Part shown: piece after piece, positions 13,801-25,761 of the stretch
Numbering within the stretch: position 1 is the first letter of the stretch
Layout: every line of letters starts with the position of its first letter
Assembly: GCA_008933995.1 (NCBI GenBank)
Contig: WARS01000029.1
Coordinates: 10,053,107-10,117,106 of the forward strand
Direction: 5' to 3'
Length of the DNA stretch: 64,000 nt
Source: Datnioides undecimradiatus
Taxonomy: Eukaryota; Chordata; Actinopteri; Lobotiformes; Datnioididae
Notes under the pieces: generated by a model
The model's input: only the letters and a program-made list of their open reading frames with translations
Databases searched by the model: none
What the model was told of the DNA's origin: nothing
Position numbers and translations under genes: made by a program

Positions 13801-14599
13801 GGTCATCATTGAAGTTAAATGCATGTTTGTCGGTTTACTAATTAGGTTTTTATACTCAATGCCAAATAAATTATGTATAGGTTGAATACCAGGAAGGCTA
13901 CATTAGTTACCCCCCTGCTACATCTCCAGGTTGTACTGGATCTTTTTTCTCCCCCTCTCCATCTGGTCAACTTAAGAAGTTATACTCAGAAATTCTTTTT
14001 GATAATTCATTCTGTCTCAGCGCACATCACTGCCTGCCTCATCGTGATGTGGGCATGTCAGACACCCGGCTCTATATAATACATTGCAGTCGGTGCTGTC
14101 ATTATCCCCAAATTCTTTATTGTGTTTAGGGCCCCACATAAAAGCACATCAGTGACAATTGGGCTTTATTAGAAGAGACAGAGCAGCCATCGCAACACAC
14201 AATCAGTGTCCATGTTTATCAAGATTGGATTTTACAAACTGTACAGTGGCTTCAAAGGCTGATTCCATATGTCTGTGGTGTTGGTGGAGCTCTTGTTCAT
14301 GAGACATCACCATTTTTTTTTTCCTTTGAACAACCTAGCTCACATCCCTGCTCTTTTTTTTTTTTTTTTTTAAGATGAATCATGTGGTAATGTACACAAA
14401 CGGCGGCTCCTTGTCATTGTTTCTCAGGACCACCCAGAGTGTATATAGGAATTGGGTTGCGAGTGGGCTTGTTGTACATCTAAAATCATGTGTGAGTTCT
14501 TTAAAGGAGGTGAAGTGGAGACTTATTACAGCTAATACTGTTGTGCGCACACACACTCAACTGTCAGTCAGTGCTGCTGAATAATTTAAGTGCACATCA

Positions 14600-14600
<1 letters not shown>

Positions 14601-14643
<43 letters not shown>
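14601..14643. repeat. (GT)n microsatellite
   Basis: About 21 uninterrupted GT units. A second, CA-oriented microsatellite lies at 14,747-14,768, so the region can fold back on itself. Confidence 0.9.
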
Positions 14644-14645
<2 letters not shown>

Positions 14646-17600
14646 CATTTTAATAACATGGTTTACCAAACAACACCTGAATTTATCCCGTGCTCTCTTC
14701 TCCTCTGTTTGTTTTCTGTCCAGGTCCAGACATGAAGGAGGCACGCACGCACACACACACACACACGCAACGGCACCTACAGTCTGTCTGCGGTCTACCA
14801 CCATCCTGCCACACACACGCATACACACACAAATGCCTGTTACGGTAAGAATCAGAGACCACCGAGTTAGGGGGATAATAATGGTGTGAATGTGAGAAAA
14901 CAAACTCATTATCCTCTGCTGTTTTCTTCTCTGAGTAATTTCAAGACAAATTGACTTGTTGTATTCTAAAATGCTCTAATTCAGTAATTTGAGAAAAAAG
15001 GTGATTTCAATAATTTAACATCACAGGATACGATCTGAAAAGTAGTTTCATGGTGCTGTTAAAAAGGCTATTAAACAGACGTCATTTGATCAAATTTGGA
15101 TGTCTCCATTTGGAACAAATCTTAATTTACACACTTTATAAAAGGTGTAATTCAATGTGTCTTCTGTCGTGCGTGTCATTTGCAGTGTGGCTGTGCGTGT
15201 GTGTGCATAAAGCCCCTTTTTTCTCTCTGTTTCCATCAGTCAAAACCAATCTTCACTAGTCAAGTTTAACAGCCGCACCACATATCCCACAAAGACCCAT
15301 ATCCAACCCCCCTTACCCTCCCTGTGCCCCTCCCAGGCTTCCCAGCATCCTGCTTTGCCCTCAGTCCAAAAAAACATGCGTGCCGAAATTACAGTGTCTG
15401 TGGCGGCATTGTGGCAAACCCTTCCCTCCCTCTCACCCACTGTATTTGCCCTTTTTGTCCCTCCTTATCTTTTTCTCATTCCGCTACTGTTTTCGGGTGG
15501 GTGGGTATTATTTTGCTATTCATTAAACTCTCAAACAGCTCACCATGTTAATTTGCATCTACAGTTTCAGTGACTAAAGTTCAGACTAATGTTAACAAGG
15601 TATTACCGCAGCTATAAATAAGATTGGCCTCTTTCTATTGTTAAGGGGTTTTTTTTGTTGTTTGTTTGTGTGTTTGTTTGATTGTTATAGTTTTTATGAT
15701 TGCTGAACCTCCATGATCTGTTTGAACACAAAACATAGCTCATAATCAAGTACCTAATATATTCATTTTCAGAAATCTATCCATAATATTTCCATGTTAT
15801 CAAAAACATAACAACTGCAGTACATCAACTAAAATATAGAGGTTAACACTTTGCGTTGATTGATGGTGTTTAAAGGGAATTTCCTATAACCACACAAATC
15901 AGCACTGATGAGTTTGGCCACTATTACTAATGGATGAAACTCAGTTGGATTTAATTTTATGCACACTTTAGTTTGAAACATTGGGATCATTTCCCCTGAA
16001 GTGACTTCGAAAGTCCTTGTGAGCAGCAGTTAAAAGGACCAAAAAGCACCACCTACAAATATCTGAAAAGAAATGGCAATGATTTGTTATTTATTTATTT
16101 TGCAAAGATGTTACAGCATTAGAGTACAGACATGAGTGAAATAAATAAATGCATAAATGAAAGAGGAACTACTCCGTTGGCTGCATTTACCAAAGCTACT
16201 TAAAGCAGAAAGCAGCCCCATCCCCTCAGTTTCTAGCTTCAGGTTAACTGACGGCACCTCCCTCACAGCGACGGCTTTACTAACCAGCTGTGATGACACA
16301 CTCCATCAGTTTGGCTTCGCCTGTGCGGGGCTAGCTTGGTTAACAGTCGGCCGAGGTGCGGCATGAGAGTGTACGTTTGTATGTGTGTGTTAGCGTGTGT
16401 GTGTGTCTGTGCCGGCTATTAAAGCACTTGAGAATCAGAGAGGAAAGGAGTCGCGCTGCTAATGGATGTGTCTATTGATGTTCCTATTTAGCAGCACACT
16501 GTAAACGATAGGGCAATGATTGTGTTGAAGACGGAAGGAGGTGGAGGAGGAGTGGAGAGCGGTTTGGCCGGGCGATGATAATGACAAGGAAGGTTATTAT
16601 TTGGCACCCTGCGGAGTCTCGCTCTGCTTTGTGTGCGTGCGAAAGAGAGAGAGAGAGGCACTCTTCCTCCAGCTCTCTCGCTCGGGTCGCTCGCCCTGCC
16701 TATTGGCTATTATTCTCTTCTCCCTTTTTTTTCTCCCCCAGTCCTCTCCTCTCTCACGACATTACTCACTGCTGCTAGTCTACATCCACTTCTAGTCCTC
16801 TTTTCTCAATGGCTGTCCCTTTTTTCTAAATGTGCAGGACTGATATCTTTTGTGATGTTTGATAAAATAGCAGAGAACGAAGTCAGACAGAAGAATGCAG
16901 CAGAGGCGGCAAAATCTTTTCTTGTTATAAAATTTTTAGGATAGCAGGTTGCCCTTGAAATATTGATTTACTCACCGGCAGATATTTTTTCACCAACTCT
17001 GTGTGTGTGTATGTGTTTTTGCGTGAGTGCGTGTGCCCTGTCAGCTCCAATCAGTGTGTGTGTGATGAATATGAATACAGTCAGCCTGCCTGCAGGTTTG
17101 GCAGGAGACCACCTCCAGCTGGACTCAGACCCCTACCCAAGTATGTCTGTGTGTGTTTTGTGAGCGTGGTTGTACACGTCAGCCTGCATCTGTCAGCGCT
17201 GTGACAACCTGCGGATGAAATAACGCAAAAACTACATAACATAATATGCCACTTGGCACACGAAGCAGCCAAAGGCCCTCACTGCAGAGAGGAAAGCATC
17301 CAGTTTCAGCATCAGTGGGACTCGACCCCTTTTGCTCTCTACAGGGTGAAATGCATTGAAATTAGATGGAAATGCATGTTTGAAACAGGTTTTGCTAGTT
17401 CTGGTAAATGCTTGCAAATGTTAGGCGGTTTTATGTCCATGTTTCAGTGCACGCACAGTCCTGCCTTCCTCACTTCCTTTCCCCCCAATTACTGTAATCA
17501 GCCCCATTCTTCCCAGTCCAGCTTGTCAGTCCTTGTGTGCATCTGTGTGTGTATGTGTTTTTTTTGTTGACTCCATATTGTTTTCTAGAAGATTAATAGT

Positions 17601-17733
17601 GTTTAAATTTGTAAATACCTTGTCAGTATAGCAAAAGTCAATCTATCATTCTGTGTGTGTGTGTGTCTGTAATCGCAGGGCAGCAGATAAGGAGGGAGAC
17701 GCCATTCCAGCTGTGAGGAGACGGAAGAAGTCA

Positions 17734-17735
<2 letters not shown>

Positions 17736-17771
<36 letters not shown>
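17736..17771. repeat. (AC)n microsatellite
   Basis: Uninterrupted AC run of about 17 units. A short GT run lies at 17,652-17,667 upstream, giving a potential GT/AC fold-back of about 120 bases. Confidence 0.9.
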
Positions 17772-17773
<2 letters not shown>

Positions 17774-17947
17774 AGAGCCGGAGGCGCGTGAGCAGGTGAG
17801 CATTAAGTCAGGCAGCTAAACAGATCACGTCGCGGTATGATATCTGCAGACAGGCAGACAGAGGAGGCCGGTCTGTACCTGCAGGCAGAGAGCAACAGCT
17901 CACAGCACCCTCGCCAGGAATTTCCTCCCCCTCCTGGGAGAGAGAGA

Positions 17948-17973
17948 GGGTGGAGGGGGTGGGGGTGGGGGGC
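17948..17973 (+). other. G-quadruplex-type G-run cluster
   Basis: Four G-runs of three to six separated by one to four bases: GGG TGGA GGGGG T GGGGG T GGGGGG. This fits the usual intramolecular G-quadruplex pattern on the plus strand. It is a structural prediction only. Confidence 0.55.
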
Positions 17974-20822
17974 AGTGAAGAAGAGACAGGCATAAACTGG
18001 GGTTTCCACTGACATGTCATGCAAACCAAGTAAAAGAAAAAAAAAAAAAAAAATCAAGTAACACCTGGTTAAAAACTGACTGCAACCTCCGTTTTTTTCC
18101 CCAAACACAATTAATGTCAGAAATGACATTAACTGTAACTTGAAGTAGATATTGGTGTTGATTTAAAAAAAAATGTGAAGAGGAAGCAGCAGAGACACAT
18201 TTACTAAAAGAATAATGACAGACCTGCTTTTCAGCCCAGCATCTCATGGAAAAAAAGATGAAAAGGATCAGAAGAGGCTTTGGACATTCAGACATTTTGT
18301 CAGTTAAATGTGTGTTGTGACTGCAGAAGTCTACCACATAAAGTGCATTAAAAACTTTTTTTGTCTTAAAATATTACCATATTAAGATGACAATATGATA
18401 GACATTTACATAATTGCTCAGATCATCACTGTCTTCATATCTAGTCTCTTATAGCAGGTTCAATAATTTTATTAGCTCTCAAAACTTCCAGTTTTGTTAC
18501 TACATTTTCAGTTTTTTTTCTTTTCATGTAGTTTCATATTCAACCCATTTTGGGATTTAAACTTTGCCTCGTAGAGGTCAGTGAGAGAAAACTACTCCCA
18601 AAATTTGTCCTAATGTGCCCCCTCCTTTGGTTGGCCATATTTTTAACCCCGTTGATGAAAGGGTATCGCTTCACACCAGTAAAAGAACAGCACATTCACA
18701 CGCTACTGTAATATCGAGTACAGATGCTTCTTTTGTCATTTTGGAGTAATTCGATCACTTTCTGTATGATTTGTCTTTCTCGCATTGCTCTGGTTTTTTG
18801 ACAGGGTCCGCGGCGCTAATTGTGAAACTTTGAAAGTATCCGTTACGCAAACTTGTTCTGCTAGTTTGCTTTTGTTAGCTGCTCCTTAGTGCGGCTTTGA
18901 CATTTTCTCTTTTTTTTTTTTCTCTCAGGTGTTTATGGCTTCCTTTCATTCACAGTCTGCTCAGCATATGTGTCCGTTTATCTTTGGCATCTTGTATCAC
19001 GTTCATAGTAATTCCCCTTTGGGAGATGCCCATTACACTTGGTGGTTTTCTACAGAGCAGCTTCACTGAAACAACTGTGGGGAATGATGTTGCTTAAGAG
19101 AACCTCAACAGTAGTTACTAAATAAGGGAGTTTATATCAGTTATATCAGTATTTATATCAGTTTATACCTCCTGCGCAGAATTTCCCAACTGCTCCGCCA
19201 TCTACCTTTGTCCTTAGATTGAGGTTGTTTCAGGGAGATTGTCCATCGCTATTATTTCTTAGCAGAGTTTTTTTTTCTTCTTGCGTTTTATATTTAGCAC
19301 CCCCCCCCAAAAAAAAAACGCCTCCTGAAATTTTTACAAGTCACAGCTCTCCCCTCACAAACTACCACATCCACTTATCTAAAAATGATTCAGTGGTTAA
19401 ATGTCAGAGCTGTCCGTGCCATTAAGGCCAGCATGTTTGAAGGAAGGACACCCTTGCCTGCCCTCTCCCTCCTCCTCCCTCTGTCTCCTCTTATTCCTCT
19501 CACTCTCTCCTCTTTCTCTCTCCTCACTTCCCTTAGCCCCCCCCAGCCCAGGCTGGTTTGAGGGCTGATGTGCAGACCTTGTCATTCAGATTAGGGCCAC
19601 ATTGTCAGCTCAGGGCCCTTCTCTCTCTAGTTGCGTGTCCTGGATCTTTCTTCCTACTGTCACCCTCGTCCTGCGGCCAGAGAAGACCTTATAAAGCAAC
19701 ATTCCTTCTCATCCACTTCTGTCAATTCCAACTCTGTCACTCAAATCGCTGTTCGGGAGAGCGGACAGAGGCCGAGTTAGCGGTGTCCCTCGCAGCAAGG
19801 ACTGTGCTTTTTGGTCCGAGTGTGGGTGACGTGTTAGCAGCTACCAAACTTTTTTTAAATATATTTTTTGATTGAGGTATTTTGAGTCATGGTGATTAAT
19901 TTTCTTTTTGCTTTCCTCTGACAAGCTTTTCAGAGAAATACTTTCACTCAGATACACAGAGAAGAGAAGACACATACTTCTTACTGTCACATGAAATTCA
20001 GGTCTGTTAAAAATCTTCATATATTAATACTCATTGGGTTTGCCATTGAGTAAAGGCTTTCATGGTCATGCCGTCACTTTTTAACTCTACGTGTTCTGTG
20101 TGAAATAAATATCTGGCAGGACATGAGATATCCACCACATCATCTTAGTCACTCCTTATCCTGTGTTGTAAGTCCCAGCACCATATTTATCATCCGACCA
20201 CATCTTGACTCACCGCCACAGTTTTATTGTCACGTCGTATCTAATTGTCACAGCAGCTCTGTGGCATTTGATTTTTGTGCTTCTCACAAACACTGTGCTC
20301 TTTTTTTATTCTCTCATGATGAGCAACAATGATTCAGCAGTGTGTAATGAAAACCTTCCTTGCAAGATGGTGGACAGTTCCTTTCCTGGTATTAGTACAA
20401 GAAGGAAGAAAAACACCCCGGTCCTCAGCCACAGCGCCACATCATAGCGAAACAACAGACGCTATTGATCTGGGTGAGTCGACAGTTTCATACCCACTGT
20501 CTTCCTCATCCTCCACCTTGCATGAAGCCCTCGAGGCACGCTGGTTCCTCTCTAGAGGCCACGTCGCTGTGCTTCAATACACCATATGAGGACTAGCTGC
20601 AGCCTCCACCCAGGTGCTGTATTTACTAGAACCTGCTTTGAGTCAGAAGTTTCAAGATGACTTTCGTCTCTTAACTGCTGCTTGCATTGAAATAAAATGT
20701 GCTCTCATGCCCCAACACTGTCTATGGTGTCATAATGACCATGTGCTATGGAAGTTAACAGTGCATGCAGGATTGAAGACCAGGTGGGGCAAAGCCAGTT
20801 CTGCTTCTTTGTTTTATGTATT

Positions 20823-20846
20823 TCTTTTTTTTTTTTTTTTTTTTTT
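20823..20846. repeat. Poly-T run
   Basis: About 23 uninterrupted thymines within non-coding sequence. Confidence 0.85.
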
Positions 20847-21999
20847 ACAAAGGCTAAGGTGGAAGAAAGCACAGGGGGCAGAGGTTTTAATAATAAATCT
20901 AATAAATTGCATTTCATATATATCTCTGCATGTTTGTTCCTTCTTATTAATTCCTCTTCCTGTCTGAAAACGGTACAGTGCGACTGGCCAACATTAGATG
21001 GACAAAAAGCAACGTTAGATATTCATGATGTATACATTTATTTATCAGTAGGTGTGTGAAAACTCTACTGTGAGTAGGGAGAGAGTACAGATTTTTAGTC
21101 TGTATCTGATGAGCCTGGATGGATGGCATCATCAGAGTATGTTAAAATGCTCATGACTTTTTTAGTGTCCTTTCCACTCAGAGAATTAAAGAATGATTTA
21201 GTGAGAGAGGGTGAGAGTTAGAAGCCTCTCCGCCCACAGAGACGACTTGCTCCCTCTCTGCATCTCTAAGCAGACTGTCATCCCTGGTCACCATCAGGTC
21301 TGTGCTCGCCCCAGTGAACATTCAACGCTGTCGGTGAGTTTGGGCTAAATTGAAAAAACCATCGACCGTTGATTGTACCCTGTGGCCAGCCTTTGTCACT
21401 CAGTGTTTGAAGAAAAGAAGGGAAAAAACAGGTAAAACTCACGCAGGAACCTGCAGACATGCATGGCCAATGACTCCTTGAACAGTCACACGAAGAGCAC
21501 TGCATCTAACCTCCGCAAACAAACAAAAAGTACCTCCAGCCTCCAAACCGCAGCAAAGGTCACAATCAACATTCATTGCTGTCGGTGGGTTTAACTGTGT
21601 GGAAGAGCTCACTGAACGATGAATGCAACTGTGTCCCAGATTTCATCCAAACGTCAAAAGGAATAGCGTCACGATATGCTGATGATGGCATTATTTATTT
21701 CCTCTGCCTGTCTTCGCCCCCTTCGCCTCCCACCAACAACAGGCACGCACAGGCGGCGTGAATTGACAGGCAGTTCAGATTGCATCTCGATCACGCATGC
21801 TGGGGCGGAGGGGTCCGGCTCTGGCTACAGCAGCAGAGGAAGAAGAAAAAAAAAAGATGCAAGAGATAGTTGCAAGATGACCTTTAAAGAAAAATACACA
21901 GAGAATATATGGCTTACATTGCATCTGGGGTCTGATAAATGATTTACTTGTTGTAAATATTGCATCAAAAAACCTAGCAAGAATATGTTGAATATGAAT

Positions 22000-24900
22000 A
22001 GATGTTTTCCAACATGGTAAGTGACCTTTTTAAATTAAAAAAAAAAAATGCAACACATGTCATTTTGGAGCAAAGCTGTTCATATAATGTGGAATAAAAT
22101 ATTTTTTTCATGTTTTGTTTTAATAAGCTTGCCAACTTGCCTCTGGATTTTAACACTGCATGCTAAATCATGTTGTATTTTGTCCAATAAACTGTCACTA
22201 GTACAGCCCTCAGTGATGTGGTGGGTCTTTTTTTGTTCATTTGGTCATTATGGGTTTGGTTAGAGATGACAACGTGATGAACTTGGACATAACACAGTCA
22301 AATCAATGTCCTTTAAACATTCAGAAAATTTGTTCCAGTAAAGCCAGTCTGCTGTAGATCAAAGCAGCACACCACTGATCTAATGCTTCAGTCAATGGTC
22401 TGTGACGCTACTGAGTATTGACGAGCTTTATTTTTAAGCAACACTTTTGCTCAGTCATTAATTTGTACTTTCTGTATGTGCTGAATGTGATAGCCCTCAA
22501 ACTCACCACAGATTATACAGCAACACACGTTGAAAAAAATGACTAAATTAATGTATTAATTAATGTAAAAATATTGTTTACATTTAAAGAATGTATTCAT
22601 ATTTTTTTACATACTAGACAACCATGTAATATACACATGAAGAGTAAATTATTAAAATAGTGTTTTGCAACTAGCTCTATGTACCCTTGTCTGTAGGAAT
22701 TCTGCAAATGTTAAAAAGCATTTTTTTGTTCAAAACATTTTTGACCAAAATACTTGTACACTGAAAAGAACTCCAGTTATGACAGCAATACACACACATC
22801 CTCAACAACTAAACAAATAGATTAAAAAAATGCTACTGACAATGACAAATCTTTGTGACTCAACATGCCAGCAACAACAAAAATGCAAACTTTTTATTTT
22901 TTTTTTTTTTTTTTACAATTTTACTCTGGCCTCATCTGCCTAAATTCACTTAGACCTAAATGCAGACAGAAAAAAGATATAATCTAAGAAAGAAATCTAA
23001 TCTAAGGGGAAAAAAATGAAGGCGAAATAATTTTAGTTTAAACCAGCTGCCATTCGTGAGAACAAACAATTGCAGTAAATCAAATGTGAAAAAGCTGTAT
23101 TGTAATGAAAAAGAGTTCATGTCATGTCATACTGCAACCCTTCTCTGTGTAAGCTCATTTGTCTTTTTCCCCAACAAATGATTACAGTGACACAGTTCGT
23201 GCCTTCATGTTTACCAGCTGGTGTAGTTCGGTACAGTCTGTAAATGACGAGGTGTGCTGATTAAACACTCATACACAATTAGATACTGACTTACTGTAAC
23301 AGTCTGCTACACATTTCTGTTGTTGTTCCTGCAGGCTTCTATCCTATCAAGTCGGGAAAGTACCTGCAAAGTGTTTCAATGAAAAACTGAGCCATGCTGA
23401 TTCTGTATCATAACCACTGCTTGACCAGCTGAAATGGAAAACAATACTGGCGTAAGTGGAAACCCCCACATTACTTGGTTTCATTTAGACACTGCAAGGG
23501 TCACAACTGTAATTTTAAGTCCTGCAAATATTGTATTCAAAACACAGTTTCACCAATATTTAAAATACTGCAATATTTAGTATTTTTTAATGCAATGCCA
23601 TTTTATGTTATTTATTCTGCACATTTAAGACAATGCTCTGCTTAGCCAAGCAATTTAATGTGTCTGAGGGGGTTATTCTTATACATGGTGTTTATTCTAT
23701 AAACCACATTGATGCTTGTTTGAAATACTGGCTAACCACTTGCAAGAAGCTGTAGATTTATGAAAGTAATGAGTCACAGTAACAGTAATTGAAGACATTT
23801 TTCCCCAAATTAGACGTCATCATTTAAACAAGAGCAAAAAAAAAAAACCTCATTCCTGCAAAGCAAAGGCCTATGTGGTACACTGAAACCATCATGGTAA
23901 ACATCTGTACAGTGGGTGGACTGTATAAATATTGAAATGAACCTGAGGTTGTGAAAATGATTTGTTTGCAGTTTGTTAAACAGAGATATTAGGCTTAAAC
24001 ACGACACAAAGCCTGCGTGTGAAATAACTGCTTGCAATATTAAGACATTAACACTAGATTTAATGATTCATAGTGGATGGAGAGCGTTTACTGCAGGAGC
24101 AGAGTAACTGTAGACTGGAGAACAAAATTAAATAATGACTTCCTTTGCCCACTAGAGGGACACCAAAGAACAGGACATGAAACAAGGACAGAAAGACCAA
24201 CTCAGCTCAGGTTTGTCATTTCTATTTTACTACATTTACATAAATGTAAAATAAAAAGGCAAGAAAACATGACAACAAATGTAGGAGTTAATGATTATTA
24301 TGAAAAGAGTGGACTTCATTGCCTGTGCACGTTATAATCTGTATTCTTACATGACTGATGTAAGGTTGGTTTGACTGGTTCATTTTTAAAATTAATTAGG
24401 AAAACACATTTCACAATGAAGAAGCTTTAGAAACCTAATCAATGTACTATCCATACGTTCACTGTTTTTTTGTCATTTTATTGCAATAGGGTAAGTATTT
24501 TCAAGTAATTTTCTCACCAGTACATAAAAAAATATATCTCTCAAATACAAAATTGTGTTTGCAAGTGTTAGAATTAATGCTTTTGGTGTGAAACAAAAAA
24601 TATGTGCAGCTTCCAGATATATCAAGTATTCTACCCTGAGGATATTAAAAACAATTCTGTAGCTCACTGCCTCAGACATGGGTAGACAATGAGAATGACT
24701 TTAGTTTGGGATTTCTTTGATAAACATCCCTGTTTCATTGATTTTACTAACATGCAGGATTATGATGAACAGATTATGAACCAATAAAAACTGAAATCTA
24801 ATGATGTGAACTAATGCAAACTGACAGTCTAACTGTCCACTGATCTAAACATCATAAATACTGATGTACTACCTACAGATTTGACCACATAACAAATTAT

Positions 24901-25700
24901 TAACAAGATAGCACAACAAACAAACTGGAAATCCAGTCATGTAAACAGCCTATAATCACATTTAGTTTATAAAATTCAATTCAATGTTGATTTTGAAAAC
25001 TTATCTTGCTAAGTACCAATTATCAGCCTCTTCAAAAGTCACCATCAGTTCTTTTTTAACATAATTTGGTATCAAGCTTCATTTGTCAACTCTCCCAGCT
25101 CATTCAGAAAATATTTTTTTAAGACATTATGCATCGATTTGTTTGTGTGCAATGTGACACTGACTAATTTAATTACAGAGAAAAGCATTTGAGATGGTTA
25201 TGGATCAATTTGAAAAAAACAAAAAACAAAAACAAAAAAAACCCAACAAAACAGACTGCAGCACTAGAGAAGAGGAGTGTATGCTGAGAGGAATGTTTTT
25301 TGTAAATAGTAATCAGGCTTATTTGTCATTATTTCTAGTCTCAAAATTGTAATTTCCACATTTTTGTCATTCACCTGCTTTTTTAAAAAATGTGTACACA
25401 ACTAAATTATGACACAGGGATTTTGTATCAGTGTGACAGAAATGATGCATTTCCAGTCCATATAAGCATACAAATAAAAAGAAGTCTTTGTGTTTTTAAA
25501 TGGAAAATAAGCAAAATGATTAAGTTCACAGGATGGAAACATTAGCAGCAAATGTCCTTTGCTTGACAAACTGTTTAGTGCAGAGGTTGGAGAGATCATT
25601 TAGAGCAGAAATACGTTTGCATCTCAAGAGATCCTTATGTTTTAAACCCCAACTTCTGAACCCACTTTTCAAAGGACTGCTTTATATTTCGAATTAGTGG
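22000..25700. other. AT-rich gene-free stretch downstream of ANKLE1
   Basis: This stretch is AT-rich with many short A and T runs, including poly-T at about 22,894-22,914. No coding exon is recognisable. The part next to 25,762 must include the ANKLE1 3' untranslated region. The first minus-strand poly-A-signal candidates are the variant ATTAAA at 25,168-25,173 and a canonical AATAAA at 24,476-24,481; I cannot say which is used. Confidence 0.55.
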
Positions 25701-25761
25701 TTTTTCCTCCCGTGTGTTGGAAATTTGCTGCTGTGCAACCCCCGCCCCCCGTTGGGGGTCC

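Larger units (their letters stand above)
9500..22000. other. Gene-free stretch, middle part
   Basis: No coding exon of a known family is recognisable. The stretch contains several long microsatellites and homopolymers, listed separately, a purine-rich block with G-runs at 17,948-17,973, a weakly exon-like segment at 14,725-14,849 and two diverged copies of a short unit at about 21,308 and 21,553. Parts such as 12,200-12,300 and 12,580-12,700 are non-repetitive and rich in TAAT-type sites, so they could be conserved non-coding elements. That is only an inference without an alignment. Confidence 0.5.

Noticed and set aside
14586-14909. Overlapping frames on both strands around 14.6-14.9 kb
   Set aside because: They are created by GT and CA microsatellites; composition is Cys-Val or His-Thr only.
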